Source: Thermotogaceae bacterium | GTDB lineage: Bacteria > Thermotogota > Thermotogae > Thermotogales > Thermotogaceae | Length of the DNA: 64,000 nt | Assembly: GCA_027077795.1 (NCBI GenBank) | Contig: JALWTT010000013.1 | Coordinates: 62,001 to 126,000, forward strand | Direction: 5' to 3' | Part shown: piece after piece, positions 7,270 to 16,178 of the stretch | Position numbering within the stretch: position 1 is the stretch's first letter | How the letters are laid out: every line of letters starts with the position of its first letter | The notes under the pieces: model-generated | Told to the model about the DNA's origin: nothing | Databases searched by the model: none | Seen by the model: the letters and a program-made list of their open reading frames with translations, nothing else | Made by a program: the position numbers and the translations under genes

Positions 7270-9147
7270 ATGAGTGATTACCTGAGCAGTATAGCTAACA
7301 GTGTGAATCAACGTTACACCAGTAATATGGGACTCTTCCAGATAGGAGGAGCCGTTTCTGGCCTGGACACAGCCAGCATAATAGATCAGATACTCAAAGC
7401 CGAATCGCAACCCTTGAACCAGCTCACGGAGAAGTTCAAAAAACTCGATCTGATGAAAAAAGCCTACAACGAAGTCAAGGAAAAGCTCGAGGATTTCAGG
7501 GATTTCGTTTTTGATTTCAAGCTTCAGAAAAATGTGATGATAAAGAGTGCTGAAAGCTCCAATGAAAGCGTGGTTCAGGCTCAGGCTTACGCGAGTGCCA
7601 CCAACGGAACATACTATGTGAAAGCCCTTCAGATGGCGACGAATTCCACGCTGTACGGTAGGTCCACGGTGAGAACCACAATAGATCCCTCCACAGCAAC
7701 TTACGGGAGTCTCAACTACTACACAACCCCTACCGATTCAACGATCAGGATATACAACAGCGACACGGGTGAGTACAAAGAAGTTAACATCTCAACATCC
7801 GATACCATAGATACCATAGTCAACAACATTCAGATTGCGATAGACGACCTTTTCGGTAGCGGAAGTGCAGATGTCAGCTTCGCAAACGGAAAACTCTCTA
7901 TAGGAACAACGGATGACAGCAAAAAGATCACGCTAACGCAGGTATCCGGAAATTTCTTGCAAGTTTTTCATCTGGATGAGGACTCTCCCACTGGTGCTGC
8001 TACGGATAAGATAGAGAGCACCGCGCCCGTTTGGTCTTTGAACCCGTCTTTGAAAACCCTTCAGGATTTGGCGAATTATAACGGGGAGACTGTGAGTGAT
8101 GGGACTGTAAAGATAAACGGTGTGGATATAGACATATCCACTACGGATACGATAAACGAAGTACTCGACAAGATAAACTCTTCGGATGCAAACGTTTATG
8201 CTTACTACGATTACCATCAGAACAAGATCATACTCAGGCGGAACGATTTCGGAAACAAAGCGATAACCTTGGAAGACGATGGAAATATATTGTCAACCCT
8301 TGGGCTCGTGGATTCGGACTATTCGGATAACGATAACCCTGTTTTCGTCGCGGGTCAGAATGCACACATTCAGGTTAGTATGAACGGGGTTGATTATGTC
8401 GATGTGTACTCCGGCAGCAACGAAGGAATAGAGTTCGAGGGAATATCCTTCAACGTGAAATCCACGTCCGACACGCCAGTTGTTGTGAGGGTGAGCACGG
8501 ACAAAAAGGCTATAGAGGATAAACTCAAAGAATTCGTGGACAAGTGGAACGACCTCATGGGCTACATATACGAAAAGTTGAACGAAGAGCCGGTTAAAGG
8601 TAAAAATCCCGATGACATGACGGACGAGGAGAAGATGAAGGGAGTTTTGAAAAACGACCAGTACTTGAGATCCATATTTGAGAGGCTGAAGAGGTTCATG
8701 ACGACTGAGATAACGAGTGACGATAAATTCAAGTACCTTTTTGACATAGGGATAAGCTCCGGAGATGTTGGAGGAGAATACGAAAACATGATGAAGGGAA
8801 AACTCACGTTGGATGAGGACAAGCTCGATGAAATAATAGATAACGATTTGAATGACCTATGGAAGTTTTTGGGAGACGGGGAAAATTCCTTCATGCAGAA
8901 ACTCCATGACTTTTTGTGGAACTTGACCAAGTTCAACGGTGAGATAGATTCCGTGGCTGGAACAGATGGGAGGATTTACAGAGAGCAAAGGATGCTCTCG
9001 CAAGAGATAGCGGATTGGATGGAAAGGCTTCAAGAAAGAGAGCAGGAGCTCTGGAGAAAGTTCAGCTATATGGAGCAGGTTATATCGAAGTTTCAGTCCA
9101 TGGGGGCGTGGCTGTCTCAGGCTACAGCTAGAGGGCAGAAGAAATGA
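7270..9147 (+). CDS. fliD: Flagellar hook-associated protein 2, filament cap FliD
   Basis: About 625 residues. ATG 7270 lies four bases after the flaG stop; in-frame starts inside flaG (7237, 7252) are less likely. The N-terminal domain has the FliD signature IGGAVSGLDTASIIDQIL followed by coiled coil. The C-terminal FliD domain (about residues 400-620) ends in the usual heptad helix (REQRMLSQEIADWMERLQER). The central part is Ser/Thr/Asp-rich, variable surface sequence. FliD caps the growing filament and directs flagellin insertion. No fliS or flagellin gene follows. Confidence 0.95.
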   Translation: MSDYLSSIANSVNQRYTSNMGLFQIGGAVSGLDTASIIDQILKAESQPLNQLTEKFKKLDLMKKAYNEVKEKLEDFRDFVFDFKLQKNVMIKSAESSNESVVQAQAYASATNGTYYVKALQMATNSTLYGRSTVRTTIDPSTATYGSLNYYTTPTDSTIRIYNSDTGEYKEVNISTSDTIDTIVNNIQIAIDDLFGSGSADVSFANGKLSIGTTDDSKKITLTQVSGNFLQVFHLDEDSPTGAATDKIESTAPVWSLNPSLKTLQDLANYNGETVSDGTVKINGVDIDISTTDTINEVLDKINSSDANVYAYYDYHQNKIILRRNDFGNKAITLEDDGNILSTLGLVDSDYSDNDNPVFVAGQNAHIQVSMNGVDYVDVYSGSNEGIEFEGISFNVKSTSDTPVVVRVSTDKKAIEDKLKEFVDKWNDLMGYIYEKLNEEPVKGKNPDDMTDEEKMKGVLKNDQYLRSIFERLKRFMTTEITSDDKFKYLFDIGISSGDVGGEYENMMKGKLTLDEDKLDEIIDNDLNDLWKFLGDGENSFMQKLHDFLWNLTKFNGEIDSVAGTDGRIYREQRMLSQEIADWMERLQEREQELWRKFSYMEQVISKFQSMGAWLSQATARGQKK

Positions 9148-9169
9148 AATAAGTGCTGTTAAGCCACCT

Positions 9170-9199
9170 TTGCTTTTTCCACTCATGTGGTGTTATAAT
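9170..9199 (+). promoter_or_regulatory. Possible upstream promoter of the pilin gene
   Basis: TTGCTT (9170-9175), an 18-base spacer and a perfect TATAAT (9194-9199). The -35 is weak. A G/C-rich segment with two CAAGG copies (about 9214-9238) lies between this and the stronger downstream promoter. Confidence 0.35.
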
Positions 9200-9240
9200 C
9201 AAAGTGACCTACCGGGCAAGGAGAATTCCCGCAAGGGATG

Positions 9241-9270
9241 TTGACATGAAAAAAAAGAAAATAATATAAT
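9241..9270 (+). promoter_or_regulatory. Near-consensus sigma-70 promoter of the pilin gene
   Basis: A perfect TTGACA (9241-9246) and perfect TATAAT (9265-9270) are separated by 18 bases of A-rich spacer. Expected start is near 9277, giving a leader of about 43 nt. It is the best promoter match I saw in the window and implies strong constitutive transcription. Confidence 0.85.
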
Positions 9271-9319
9271 GCATATCAAGTTAATTTTGATTTTTCCACT
9301 CATCAGGGAGGTGCATATT

Positions 9320-9781
9320 GTGAAGGTGAGAAAGGGATTTACCTTGATTGAACTCCTCATAGTTTTAGCGATCATCGGAGTTTTAATGAGCATAGGCGTG
9401 CCGGTTTATACGACACAGCTTGATAGAGCAAAAGCGAGGGTAGTTGCGGCGAACTTGAAGACTATTGCCCAAACTGTCGCGAACCTCGCAGTTCTCGGTC
9501 ATTATGACGATTACCTACCATCAGATGGTTCTTCAAAGACTTTGTCAAGCAATGATATTAAAGGCATCGTTAAAGGTTTTGACACAACGAGCTATGCTGG
9601 GACAATAACTTTGGATGATGGCTCTTTCAGTGTTGTAGTTTATTATAATGATGATACTAGTATTAGTTCAAATGATATAGCAAAAGCCATAGCTGACACG
9701 TGTGATTCTTCTCATGCAGAGGATAATGGTAAAGATTATGCTGCTTGCGTGCTCAACGAAATCCCCAAGATTTCCTATTAA
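9320..9781 (+). CDS. Type IV pilin-like protein
   Basis: 153 residues. GTG 9320 is the start: GGGAGG lies nine bases upstream, and the product begins MKVRKGFTLIELLIVLAIIG, a short basic leader followed by the class III prepilin cleavage site (G before FTLIE) and the hydrophobic N-terminal helix. The globular part is short and rich in Ser, Thr, Asp and Tyr; two cysteines (in DTCDSS and AACVLN) could form the C-terminal disulfide of type IVa pilins. The second half is visibly more AT-rich than the neighbours. No prepilin peptidase, PilB/T or PilC gene is adjacent. It may be a major pilin or a pseudopilin. Confidence 0.85.
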   Translation: MKVRKGFTLIELLIVLAIIGVLMSIGVPVYTTQLDRAKARVVAANLKTIAQTVANLAVLGHYDDYLPSDGSSKTLSSNDIKGIVKGFDTTSYAGTITLDDGSFSVVVYYNDDTSISSNDIAKAIADTCDSSHAEDNGKDYAACVLNEIPKISY

Positions 9782-9799
9782 TGAGAAGAAAGAAGATTA

Positions 9800-9828
9800 C
9801 CCCGCCCGAAAGGGCGGGGTTTTATTTT
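9800..9828 (+). terminator. Intrinsic terminator of the pilin gene
   Basis: CCCCGCCC (9800-9807), a GAAA tetraloop and GGGCGGGG (9812-9819) form a perfect 8-bp stem, followed by TTTTATTTT. The opposite strand lacks a matching T-run, though the hairpin also lies directly behind the convergent hydB-type gene. Confidence 0.9.
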
Positions 9829-11632
9829 ATACCTTTGTATCGACCTTCAGTGGTGGCGTTACCTTGTATATCGCGTCAAATCTACACACGTCCATACAGC
9901 TTCCGCACCTGATACACAAATCCTGATGTATCACGTGAACTTTGTTCAGCTCTCCCTCTATTGCCTTCGTCGGACAGACTATCTTACAAGCGGTACATCC
10001 AGTACACTTGTCTGGATCTATCACGTAGCTTATCAGATCTCTACACTTCTTAGCCGGACAGATCTTTTCCTTAACATGCGCTATATACTCATCCCTGAAA
10101 TATCTCAACGTTGTCAGAACAGGGTTTGGTGCGGTCTGGCCAAGCCCGCAGAGCGAGGTTTCCTTGACCACCACCGCCAGCTCCTCAAGGGTATCTATAT
10201 CCTCCATCGTTCCCTCACCTTTTGTTATCCTGTCGAGTATCTCATACATGGTTCTGGTTCCTTCTCTACACGGCGTGCACTTCCCGCAGGATTCGTTCAC
10301 CGTGAACTCCAGGAAAAATTTGGCGACATCGACCATACAGTCGTCCTCATCAAGAACGATAACTCCACCAGAGCCCATTATCGTTCCAAGAGCCGTCAAG
10401 GATTCGTAATCTATAGGCGTGTCTATCTTACTAGCCGGTATAACCCCTCCGCTCGGCCCTCCAGTTTGAACAGCTTTGAGCTTCTTTCCGTTCGGCACGC
10501 CTCCACCTATGTCAAATATCAGCTCTCTTAGAGTTATACCGAGAGGAACCTCTACAAGCCCTGTGTTTTTCACCTTACCAGCCAGGGCGAAGACTTTCGT
10601 TCCCGGGCTCTTCTCCGTTCCGTACTTTCTGAACTCCTGCCAGCCGTTTCTTATTATCCAGGCTATGTTTGCCAGAGTTTCGACGTTGTTTATAACCGTT
10701 GGCTTTCCCCAAAGACCTTTCTCAACTGGATAAGGTGGCCTGACTCTTGGCTGACCCCTTTCTCCCATTATCGATGCCATCAGAGCGGTCTCTTCACCAC
10801 AGACAAAAGCCCCCGCACCTATCCTTATCTCTATGTCGAAGGAAAAGTCTGTTTCTAGTATGTTCTCCCCTAAGAATCTCCTCTCTTTTGCTTGCTTTAT
10901 AGCTGTTCTCAACCTCTCTATGGCCATCGGATACTCGGCCCTTACGTATATGAAACCCTTCTTAGCACCTATCGCGTAAGCTGCTATAGCCATCCCTTCA
11001 AGAACCGCGTGGGGATCCCCCTCAAGAACGGCCCTGTCCATGAAAGCTCCCGGATCCCCCTCGTCGGCATTGCAGACCATGTACTTCGTGTCGCTCTTTT
11101 GCTTCGCTGCGAACTCCCATTTAAGACCAGTTGGAAATCCAGCTCCTCCCCTTCCGCGAAGACCGGATTTCTTTATCTCCTCTATGACCTCCTCTGGCTT
11201 CATCTCCTTCAGGACTTTCTCAAGGGCCTTGTATCCATCTCTCTCTATATAGTCGTCTATGTTCTTTGGATTGATGATTCCCAAATTCCTCGTGACTATC
11301 TTGACCTGCTTCTTGTAGAAGTCGTGCTCTTTGAAGGCTTTCTCCACGGTCTTTCCTTCTGGTGTCTTCATCAGGTACTTATCGACTATCTGTCCACCTA
11401 CCAGGTGTTTTTCAACGATCTCTTTCACAGCGCTTTGGTTGAGCTGAGAGTAGACGACGTCGTCTATCACCATGAACGGCCCTCTGCTGCACATACCCAT
11501 ACATCCGGTCTCGATTATCTTGTATTCGCTTAGAAGACCTTTATCTTTCAAAGCCTTCACAAGAGCTCCTTTAACCGCGAACTCACCGGCCGCAACACAG
11601 GCTCCACCGGCACATATCCTTATCTCCTTCAT
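9827..11632 (-). CDS. hydB: NuoF/HydB-type flavoprotein subunit of an NAD(P)H-linked complex
   Basis: 601 residues. Domains in order: an N-terminal thioredoxin-like 2Fe-2S domain (CAGGAC and CMGMC), the NuoF FMN/NADH domain (SGLRGRGGAGFPTGLKWEF), an SLBB segment, the NuoF 4Fe-4S helix domain (ESCGKCTPCREGT with a later CGLG), and a C-terminal two-cluster ferredoxin domain (CTGCTACKIVCP, CIRCGSCMDVCR). This is the layout of HydB of bifurcating FeFe hydrogenases and of HndC. No HydA catalytic subunit is next to it, so the pair may serve another NADH- or ferredoxin-linked enzyme. Its start overlaps the stop of the NuoE-like gene by 4 nt. Confidence 0.9.
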   Translation of the reverse strand: MKEIRICAGGACVAAGEFAVKGALVKALKDKGLLSEYKIIETGCMGMCSRGPFMVIDDVVYSQLNQSAVKEIVEKHLVGGQIVDKYLMKTPEGKTVEKAFKEHDFYKKQVKIVTRNLGIINPKNIDDYIERDGYKALEKVLKEMKPEEVIEEIKKSGLRGRGGAGFPTGLKWEFAAKQKSDTKYMVCNADEGDPGAFMDRAVLEGDPHAVLEGMAIAAYAIGAKKGFIYVRAEYPMAIERLRTAIKQAKERRFLGENILETDFSFDIEIRIGAGAFVCGEETALMASIMGERGQPRVRPPYPVEKGLWGKPTVINNVETLANIAWIIRNGWQEFRKYGTEKSPGTKVFALAGKVKNTGLVEVPLGITLRELIFDIGGGVPNGKKLKAVQTGGPSGGVIPASKIDTPIDYESLTALGTIMGSGGVIVLDEDDCMVDVAKFFLEFTVNESCGKCTPCREGTRTMYEILDRITKGEGTMEDIDTLEELAVVVKETSLCGLGQTAPNPVLTTLRYFRDEYIAHVKEKICPAKKCRDLISYVIDPDKCTGCTACKIVCPTKAIEGELNKVHVIHQDLCIRCGSCMDVCRFDAIYKVTPPLKVDTKV

Positions 11633-12147
11633 GCCTTTCCACCCGCCTTCATCTCTTCAGCGATCTTTTTGTACTTTTTCACCAGTCTTGGAACCTTATC
11701 CGGAGACATCCTTCCGTAGAAATCCCCTTCTCCTATCAAAACGACCGGTGCCATCGAGCACGCTCCAACGCATCTGACATCGTGAACGGAGAACATTCCA
11801 TCCGGTGTGACATCACCTGGATTCTCCAGTCCGAGCTCATCCAAGAACCTTTCCATCACCTTGTCTCCGCCCTTGACGTAACACGCCGTTCCAAGGCACA
11901 CCTTTATCTGAATCTTTCCAACGGGTTTTGTGGAGAAGAAGTTGTAAAACGTCACGACTCCTCTTACCCTGCTTTTAGGGATCTTCAGTTTTTCAGCTAT
12001 AAACTCCATAACTTCTTGTGGGAGCCAAAGGAATATCTCTTGTGCTTTGTGAAGAATGTTTATAAGCATCGATGGATCGTAGTTGACTTCTTCCATGTAC
12101 TTCTCAAGCTCTCTGAACTTCTCCTCTTTATTTTCTATTTCCACCAC
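11629..12147 (-). CDS. hydC: NuoE/HydC-type 2Fe-2S subunit
   Basis: About 172 residues. GTG 12147 is eight bases after GGAGG; the GTG at 12156 lies inside that site and is unlikely. It has a helical N-terminus (HKAQEIFLWLPQEVMEFIAE), the family motif VRGVVTFYNFFS, and four cluster cysteines in CLGTAC and CVGAC. It transfers electrons between the flavin subunit and a 2Fe-2S cluster in NuoEF-like modules. It is the first gene of a two-gene operon with the HydB-type protein. Confidence 0.9.
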   Translation of the reverse strand: MVEIENKEEKFRELEKYMEEVNYDPSMLINILHKAQEIFLWLPQEVMEFIAEKLKIPKSRVRGVVTFYNFFSTKPVGKIQIKVCLGTACYVKGGDKVMERFLDELGLENPGDVTPDGMFSVHDVRCVGACSMAPVVLIGEGDFYGRMSPDKVPRLVKKYKKIAEEMKAGGKA

Positions 12148-12165
12148 GCTTAGCACCTCCTAGTT

Positions 12166-12199
12166 GGGAGTATATCAAAAACTCCCGTGCTGGTAGAAT
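12166..12199. promoter_or_regulatory. Divergent overlapping promoters with a GGGAGT/ACTCCC dyad
   Basis: The dyad arms are 12166-12171 and 12181-12186. On minus, an extended -10 (TGA-TATACT, read from 12177 to 12169) lies within it and faces hydC. On plus, TGG-TAGAAT (12191-12199) lies just right of it and faces the amidohydrolase gene. One bound protein could therefore affect both genes. Confidence 0.45.
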
Positions 12200-12219
12200 T
12201 GATAAGCGAGGTGATCGAT

Positions 12220-13425
12220 TTGATTTTAAAGGGAGTTTTCTATCGTGGTGAGAAGGTCAATTTAAAGTTGGGTGAAACCGATGAGATATTGGATGCCACG
12301 GGATTTCACGCTCATAAGTGCTTCGTGGATAGCCACCTTCATTTGCTTGGAATTGGAATCAAACTTTTGACACATGACCTTGAGAAGGAGGATCTGGGGA
12401 AGCTCCTGAAGAGCGCAGAAGGACCTTTGATAGCACGCGGCTGGACTGAGATGCCTTCCCTCAGTTTGATAAACTCTGTCGAGTATCCTGTAGCTCTCGT
12501 GAGAAAATGCGGTCACAAGGCGGTGATAAACGATGTGGCGAGAGAATTACTGGAGCTCCAAGAAAACGTGTTGTATGAGGGCGATGTCGACAAGGTCTAT
12601 GAACTTTTGAGTGTTGATGATTACAAACGAGCCCTGAAGATGGCTGAAGGCGAGCTCTTCAAAGTGGGGATAAGCTATGTCCATTCGGATGATCTTCACG
12701 CTATGTCCTACAGCGAGCTCGTTAGTATCCTAAAGGAGGCTAGAATCAGGGTTTACGAGAAGCTCTTTACGTATGAGCCAAAGAAGGATATGTTTGGGAA
12801 GGTGTCAAATAGAGTCTACTTTGGGGCCATAAAGCTCTACGCTGACGGATCTGTAGGTGCTAGGACTGCGTTCATGAAAAAGCCTTACAGAGATACCGGC
12901 GATAATGGGGTCTTTATTCTCAACGATGAGGTCTTGAGGAAAATCTTTCTGTTTGGGAAGAAAAATGGTGTCGAGGTGACCGTACATGTCATTGGAGATG
13001 GTGCCATTGAGAAGTTGTCTCCGTACTTTTCAGAGTTCCCTGGAAACAGGATCATACACGCCCAATTTGTCCCAAGGGAGGTTTTACCATTTCTAAAGAG
13101 CACCCGCTTTTCCGTTCAGCCTCATTTTTACTTCGAAGATCGAGAAATTTTGAAATTCGTTGATACAGATTCCATGAGATATCCTTTCCTTTACCTATAC
13201 AAAAATGGATTTGAGGTGCTTTTTTCATCTGACGCCCCGGTTTCTCCACACGATCCAAGATATGTTGCAGAGAGTGCCATGAAGATGGGCTTCTCAAAAG
13301 AAGAGGTTTTGGAGATTTACACAAAAGGTTCGGAGGATTTGTGCTTGTACGAAAATCCCGATCCGCTGGAGAGTTACCCTGTGGCGATCGTTATGAAAGA
13401 AGGTGAGGTGATAGAAGTTGGATGA
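12220..13425 (+). CDS. Amidohydrolase family protein (YtcJ-like metal-dependent hydrolase)
   Basis: About 401 residues. TTG 12220 is chosen because GAGGTGAT lies at the right distance; the upstream in-frame GTG 12187 lies in the promoter region. Metal-site motifs are VDSHLHLLG near the N-terminus, KLYADGSVGART, HVIGDGA, IIHAQFV and SSDAPVSPHDP, the arrangement of the amidohydrolase-3 group. This group hydrolyses C-N bonds in varied substrates, and none can be assigned here. At 401 residues it is shorter than typical YtcJ proteins (about 530). The stop overlaps rarA. Confidence 0.8.
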   Translation: MILKGVFYRGEKVNLKLGETDEILDATGFHAHKCFVDSHLHLLGIGIKLLTHDLEKEDLGKLLKSAEGPLIARGWTEMPSLSLINSVEYPVALVRKCGHKAVINDVARELLELQENVLYEGDVDKVYELLSVDDYKRALKMAEGELFKVGISYVHSDDLHAMSYSELVSILKEARIRVYEKLFTYEPKKDMFGKVSNRVYFGAIKLYADGSVGARTAFMKKPYRDTGDNGVFILNDEVLRKIFLFGKKNGVEVTVHVIGDGAIEKLSPYFSEFPGNRIIHAQFVPREVLPFLKSTRFSVQPHFYFEDREILKFVDTDSMRYPFLYLYKNGFEVLFSSDAPVSPHDPRYVAESAMKMGFSKEEVLEIYTKGSEDLCLYENPDPLESYPVAIVMKEGEVIEVG

Positions 13426-14500
13426 AATGGTGGGTCAACGCCACCTGCTTGGTGTGGGGAAGCCGCTCAGAAGGTATTTAGAGAAAGGCTGGTGTCCGAG
13501 CTTTGTTATATATGGGCCACCTGGTGTTGGGAAAACAACTTATTTGAATCTGCTTGAGAAGAGCTTAAAAGCGGGGGAAGTGTTTCACGCATCCGCTTCG
13601 ACTACCTCTGTGGTGGAGATGAGAAAGCTGATTTCCAGAGCACTCCAGATGTGTCGCTACGGCAAGAGGATATATCTCCTTTTGGATGAGATTCACAGCT
13701 TGAGGAGAAACGATCAAAGGATATTCTTAGAGCCTATAGAGAAAGGTTGCCTTGTGCTCGTTGCAACGACAACCGAGCCACCTTCCAGGTACATAATCCC
13801 TCCCCTTCTCTCCAGGATGAGGGTTTACAGATTCTTTAAACTACCCGTTGAAGATATCTTGAAGATATTGAGAAAGGAATCGGAGGATTTGGATGAGGAG
13901 ACGTTGCTCAGTATAGCCGTTGCATCGGATGGTGATGCCAGAAAAGCTCTCTCAACACTTGAGGAGATCAAAAGGGGAGGAGCGATAGAGGAGAAAGAGG
14001 TGTTTTCACTGAAAGAGCATTACGATTTGATCTCCGCTTTTATAAAGAGCATCAGGGGATCCGATCCAGATGCAGCGATCTACTACCTGGCCAGGCTCTT
14101 GGAGCTGGGTGAAGATCCGAGGTTCATCGCCAGGAGACTCGTGATACTGGCGAGTGAAGATATAGGTTTGGCGGATCCAAACGCCCTCGTGATGGCGGTT
14201 TCTGGAGCACAAGCCGTTGAGATGGTGGGAATGCCTGAGGCTGAGATAAATCTATCTCATGTCACCCTTTACCTTTCGCTCGCTCCGAAGAGCAACTCCG
14301 CCTACATGGCCTTGAAAAGAGCAAAAAAAGTTGCGTCGAAGCCAGCAAAGGTTCCGCATCATTTGAGGAACATCCCGGAAAGTGGTTACAAGTACCCGCA
14401 TGATTTCGGAGGTTGGGTGAGCCAAAGGTACCTGCCAAATGATATAGAAGGTCCCTTCTACTTTCCAAACGAGAGGGATAAAAAAAGCTGGAGGGAATAA
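13418..14500 (+). CDS. rarA: Replication-associated recombination protein RarA (MgsA), AAA+ ATPase
   Basis: 360 residues from TTG 13418, which overlaps the amidohydrolase stop by 8 nt and has GAGGTGAT upstream. It begins directly at DEMVGQRHLLGVGKPLRR, so the usual short leader before this motif is missing. Walker A is GPPGVGKTT, Walker B LLLDEIHSL, and the sensor region RYIIPPLLSRM. The C-terminal half has RarA hallmarks (RRLVILASEDIGLADP, VPHHLRN). RarA acts at stalled replication forks with clamp loader and SSB. Confidence 0.9.
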   Translation: MDEMVGQRHLLGVGKPLRRYLEKGWCPSFVIYGPPGVGKTTYLNLLEKSLKAGEVFHASASTTSVVEMRKLISRALQMCRYGKRIYLLLDEIHSLRRNDQRIFLEPIEKGCLVLVATTTEPPSRYIIPPLLSRMRVYRFFKLPVEDILKILRKESEDLDEETLLSIAVASDGDARKALSTLEEIKRGGAIEEKEVFSLKEHYDLISAFIKSIRGSDPDAAIYYLARLLELGEDPRFIARRLVILASEDIGLADPNALVMAVSGAQAVEMVGMPEAEINLSHVTLYLSLAPKSNSAYMALKRAKKVASKPAKVPHHLRNIPESGYKYPHDFGGWVSQRYLPNDIEGPFYFPNERDKKSWRE

Positions 14501-14501
14501 C

Positions 14502-16178
14502 ATGCCTTACGATGGTCTTTACATGAGAAGAGTAGTTGATGAGATAAACGAAAAAATCGAAGGACCGCTTAGAAACATCTACCAGCCGACGAAGGTGGAT
14601 TACTACCTTTATTTTCAGAACGGAACCATCAGGGTCTCTCTGAACCCAACTTGGGCGTTCATGGCCCTAACCGAGAAGATGAAGAACCCATCGAAAATGC
14701 CCCCGTCTTTCACCATGCTTTTGAGAAAATATTTGAAAAATTCTCGATTTCTCGGGGTAAATCAGGAGGGTTTTTCCAGGGTGGCGGTGTTCAAATTCGA
14801 GAGACTCGATGAGAAGGGAGATCTGAGGATATTCTCTCTTTTCGTTGAACTAATGGGGAAGTATTCGAACATGATCTTGGTTTCCGATGAAGGTGTTGTA
14901 GTGGATGCCCACAGAAGAATCACCACCAGAATGGGGAGAGAGCTCTTCCCGGGGAGAAAGTTCGTTCCGTTCAAAGGTGAAAAGCTCGATCCGATGAAGG
15001 CAAGTTTTGAAGAGATCCTCAGAAACCCAGAGGACGTTTCTGTAGAGAGGTTTCTTACGAAGCGGTTAGAGGGTTTATCGAGAATTCTAGCGAGAGAGAT
15101 AGTTTACAGGGCAGGGTTCACGCTCAGCTTCAGCGCAAAGGATCTGGCTGAAAAGCAGCTTGAGTCACTTTACAAAGCCATCATGGATTTTCGGGAAGAA
15201 TACTCGCTCAGGAAGTGTTATCTCCTTCTTGAGGAAAGCTCACCTTCTGATATATCCCCAGTTGTGCTTCATCATCTTTCTTTAAGGCACCAAAGCCACT
15301 CGCCTTCTGAAGCTGTGATGAGACTGGTTCTCGGCAAGGAAAGAGAGGATTTCATCAAAAACAAGAGGCGAGATTTTGAGAAAGTGGTGGTCAAAAAGAT
15401 AGATAAGCTGGAGGATGTGGCTAGAAAGATCAGAGGAGGGATTGAAGGAGTGAAGGACTTTGAGGGTTTCAAGAAGAAAGGTGAGCTTCTCCTCGTGAAC
15501 GCATACGGCTTGAACGCTTCAAGTGGAGTTGTTGAAGTTAAGGATTGGGAAAGTGGTGATGTTGTAAAAATCGATGTGGATCCAAGGTTGGATGCTCTTC
15601 AAAATGCTCAGAGGTATTTTGAAAAGTACAAGAAGCTCAAGAGGAAAAGTGAAGGTATGAAGAAGAGATTGAAAGAGGTAGAAAAGGAGCTCGAATACCT
15701 GTATCAACTCTGGCAGACGATTCTTGACGCTGACGATGAAAAAGTGTTTGAAGAGATAGAAGAGGAGCTCAGAAGCGTTGGAATTTTAAAGTCTCAGAAA
15801 AGGAGAAAAAGAAAGGAAAGTCCCAGGTCTTCACCGAGAAAGGTGTTTTACAAGGGATTCACAATTTTGGTGGGTAAGAACAACCGCCAGAACGATGAAC
15901 TTGTCAGGAGATCATCACCAAACGATGTATGGCTTCACGCTCGGCAAATTCCCGGGGCACATGTCGTTATAAAGACAGAGGGAAAGAAGGTTCCAGAGGA
16001 TGTTCTCGTGTACGCCGCATCCCTGGCCGCTGGATATTCTCGGGGAAGGAATTCTGGAAATGTTCCCGTTGATCACACTCTGGTGAAATACGTCAAGAAA
16101 CCGAAGGGATTCAAACCGGGAATGGTCATCTACAGGAATCAGAAGACTTTGATCGTCACTCCGAAGAGGCTCGATTGA
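14502..16178 (+). CDS. rqcH: Ribosome-associated quality control protein RqcH (NFACT family)
   Basis: 558 residues, ATG start one base after the rarA stop. The NFACT-N domain begins MPYDGLYMRRVVDEIN. A long coiled coil spans about residues 340-430. The C-terminal NFACT-R domain contains FTILVGKNNRQNDEL, NDVWLHARQIPGAHVVIK and AAGYSRGRNSGNVPVDHT. RqcH/Rqc2 proteins bind stalled large ribosomal subunits with peptidyl-tRNA and recruit tRNA-Ala to add alanine tails. The gene ends 23 nt inside the convergent HD-GYP gene. Confidence 0.9.
   Translation: MPYDGLYMRRVVDEINEKIEGPLRNIYQPTKVDYYLYFQNGTIRVSLNPTWAFMALTEKMKNPSKMPPSFTMLLRKYLKNSRFLGVNQEGFSRVAVFKFERLDEKGDLRIFSLFVELMGKYSNMILVSDEGVVVDAHRRITTRMGRELFPGRKFVPFKGEKLDPMKASFEEILRNPEDVSVERFLTKRLEGLSRILAREIVYRAGFTLSFSAKDLAEKQLESLYKAIMDFREEYSLRKCYLLLEESSPSDISPVVLHHLSLRHQSHSPSEAVMRLVLGKEREDFIKNKRRDFEKVVVKKIDKLEDVARKIRGGIEGVKDFEGFKKKGELLLVNAYGLNASSGVVEVKDWESGDVVKIDVDPRLDALQNAQRYFEKYKKLKRKSEGMKKRLKEVEKELEYLYQLWQTILDADDEKVFEEIEEELRSVGILKSQKRRKRKESPRSSPRKVFYKGFTILVGKNNRQNDELVRRSSPNDVWLHARQIPGAHVVIKTEGKKVPEDVLVYAASLAAGYSRGRNSGNVPVDHTLVKYVKKPKGFKPGMVIYRNQKTLIVTPKRLD

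Noticed and set aside
9200-9240. Possible riboswitch (GGGCAAGG-like segment) upstream of the pilin
   Set aside because: It does not fit the c-di-GMP riboswitch core, and the main promoter lies downstream of it, so most transcripts would lack it.
9926-11533. Long plus-strand frames opposite the hydB-type gene
   Set aside because: The minus strand carries all cluster motifs; these are shadows of its codon bias.
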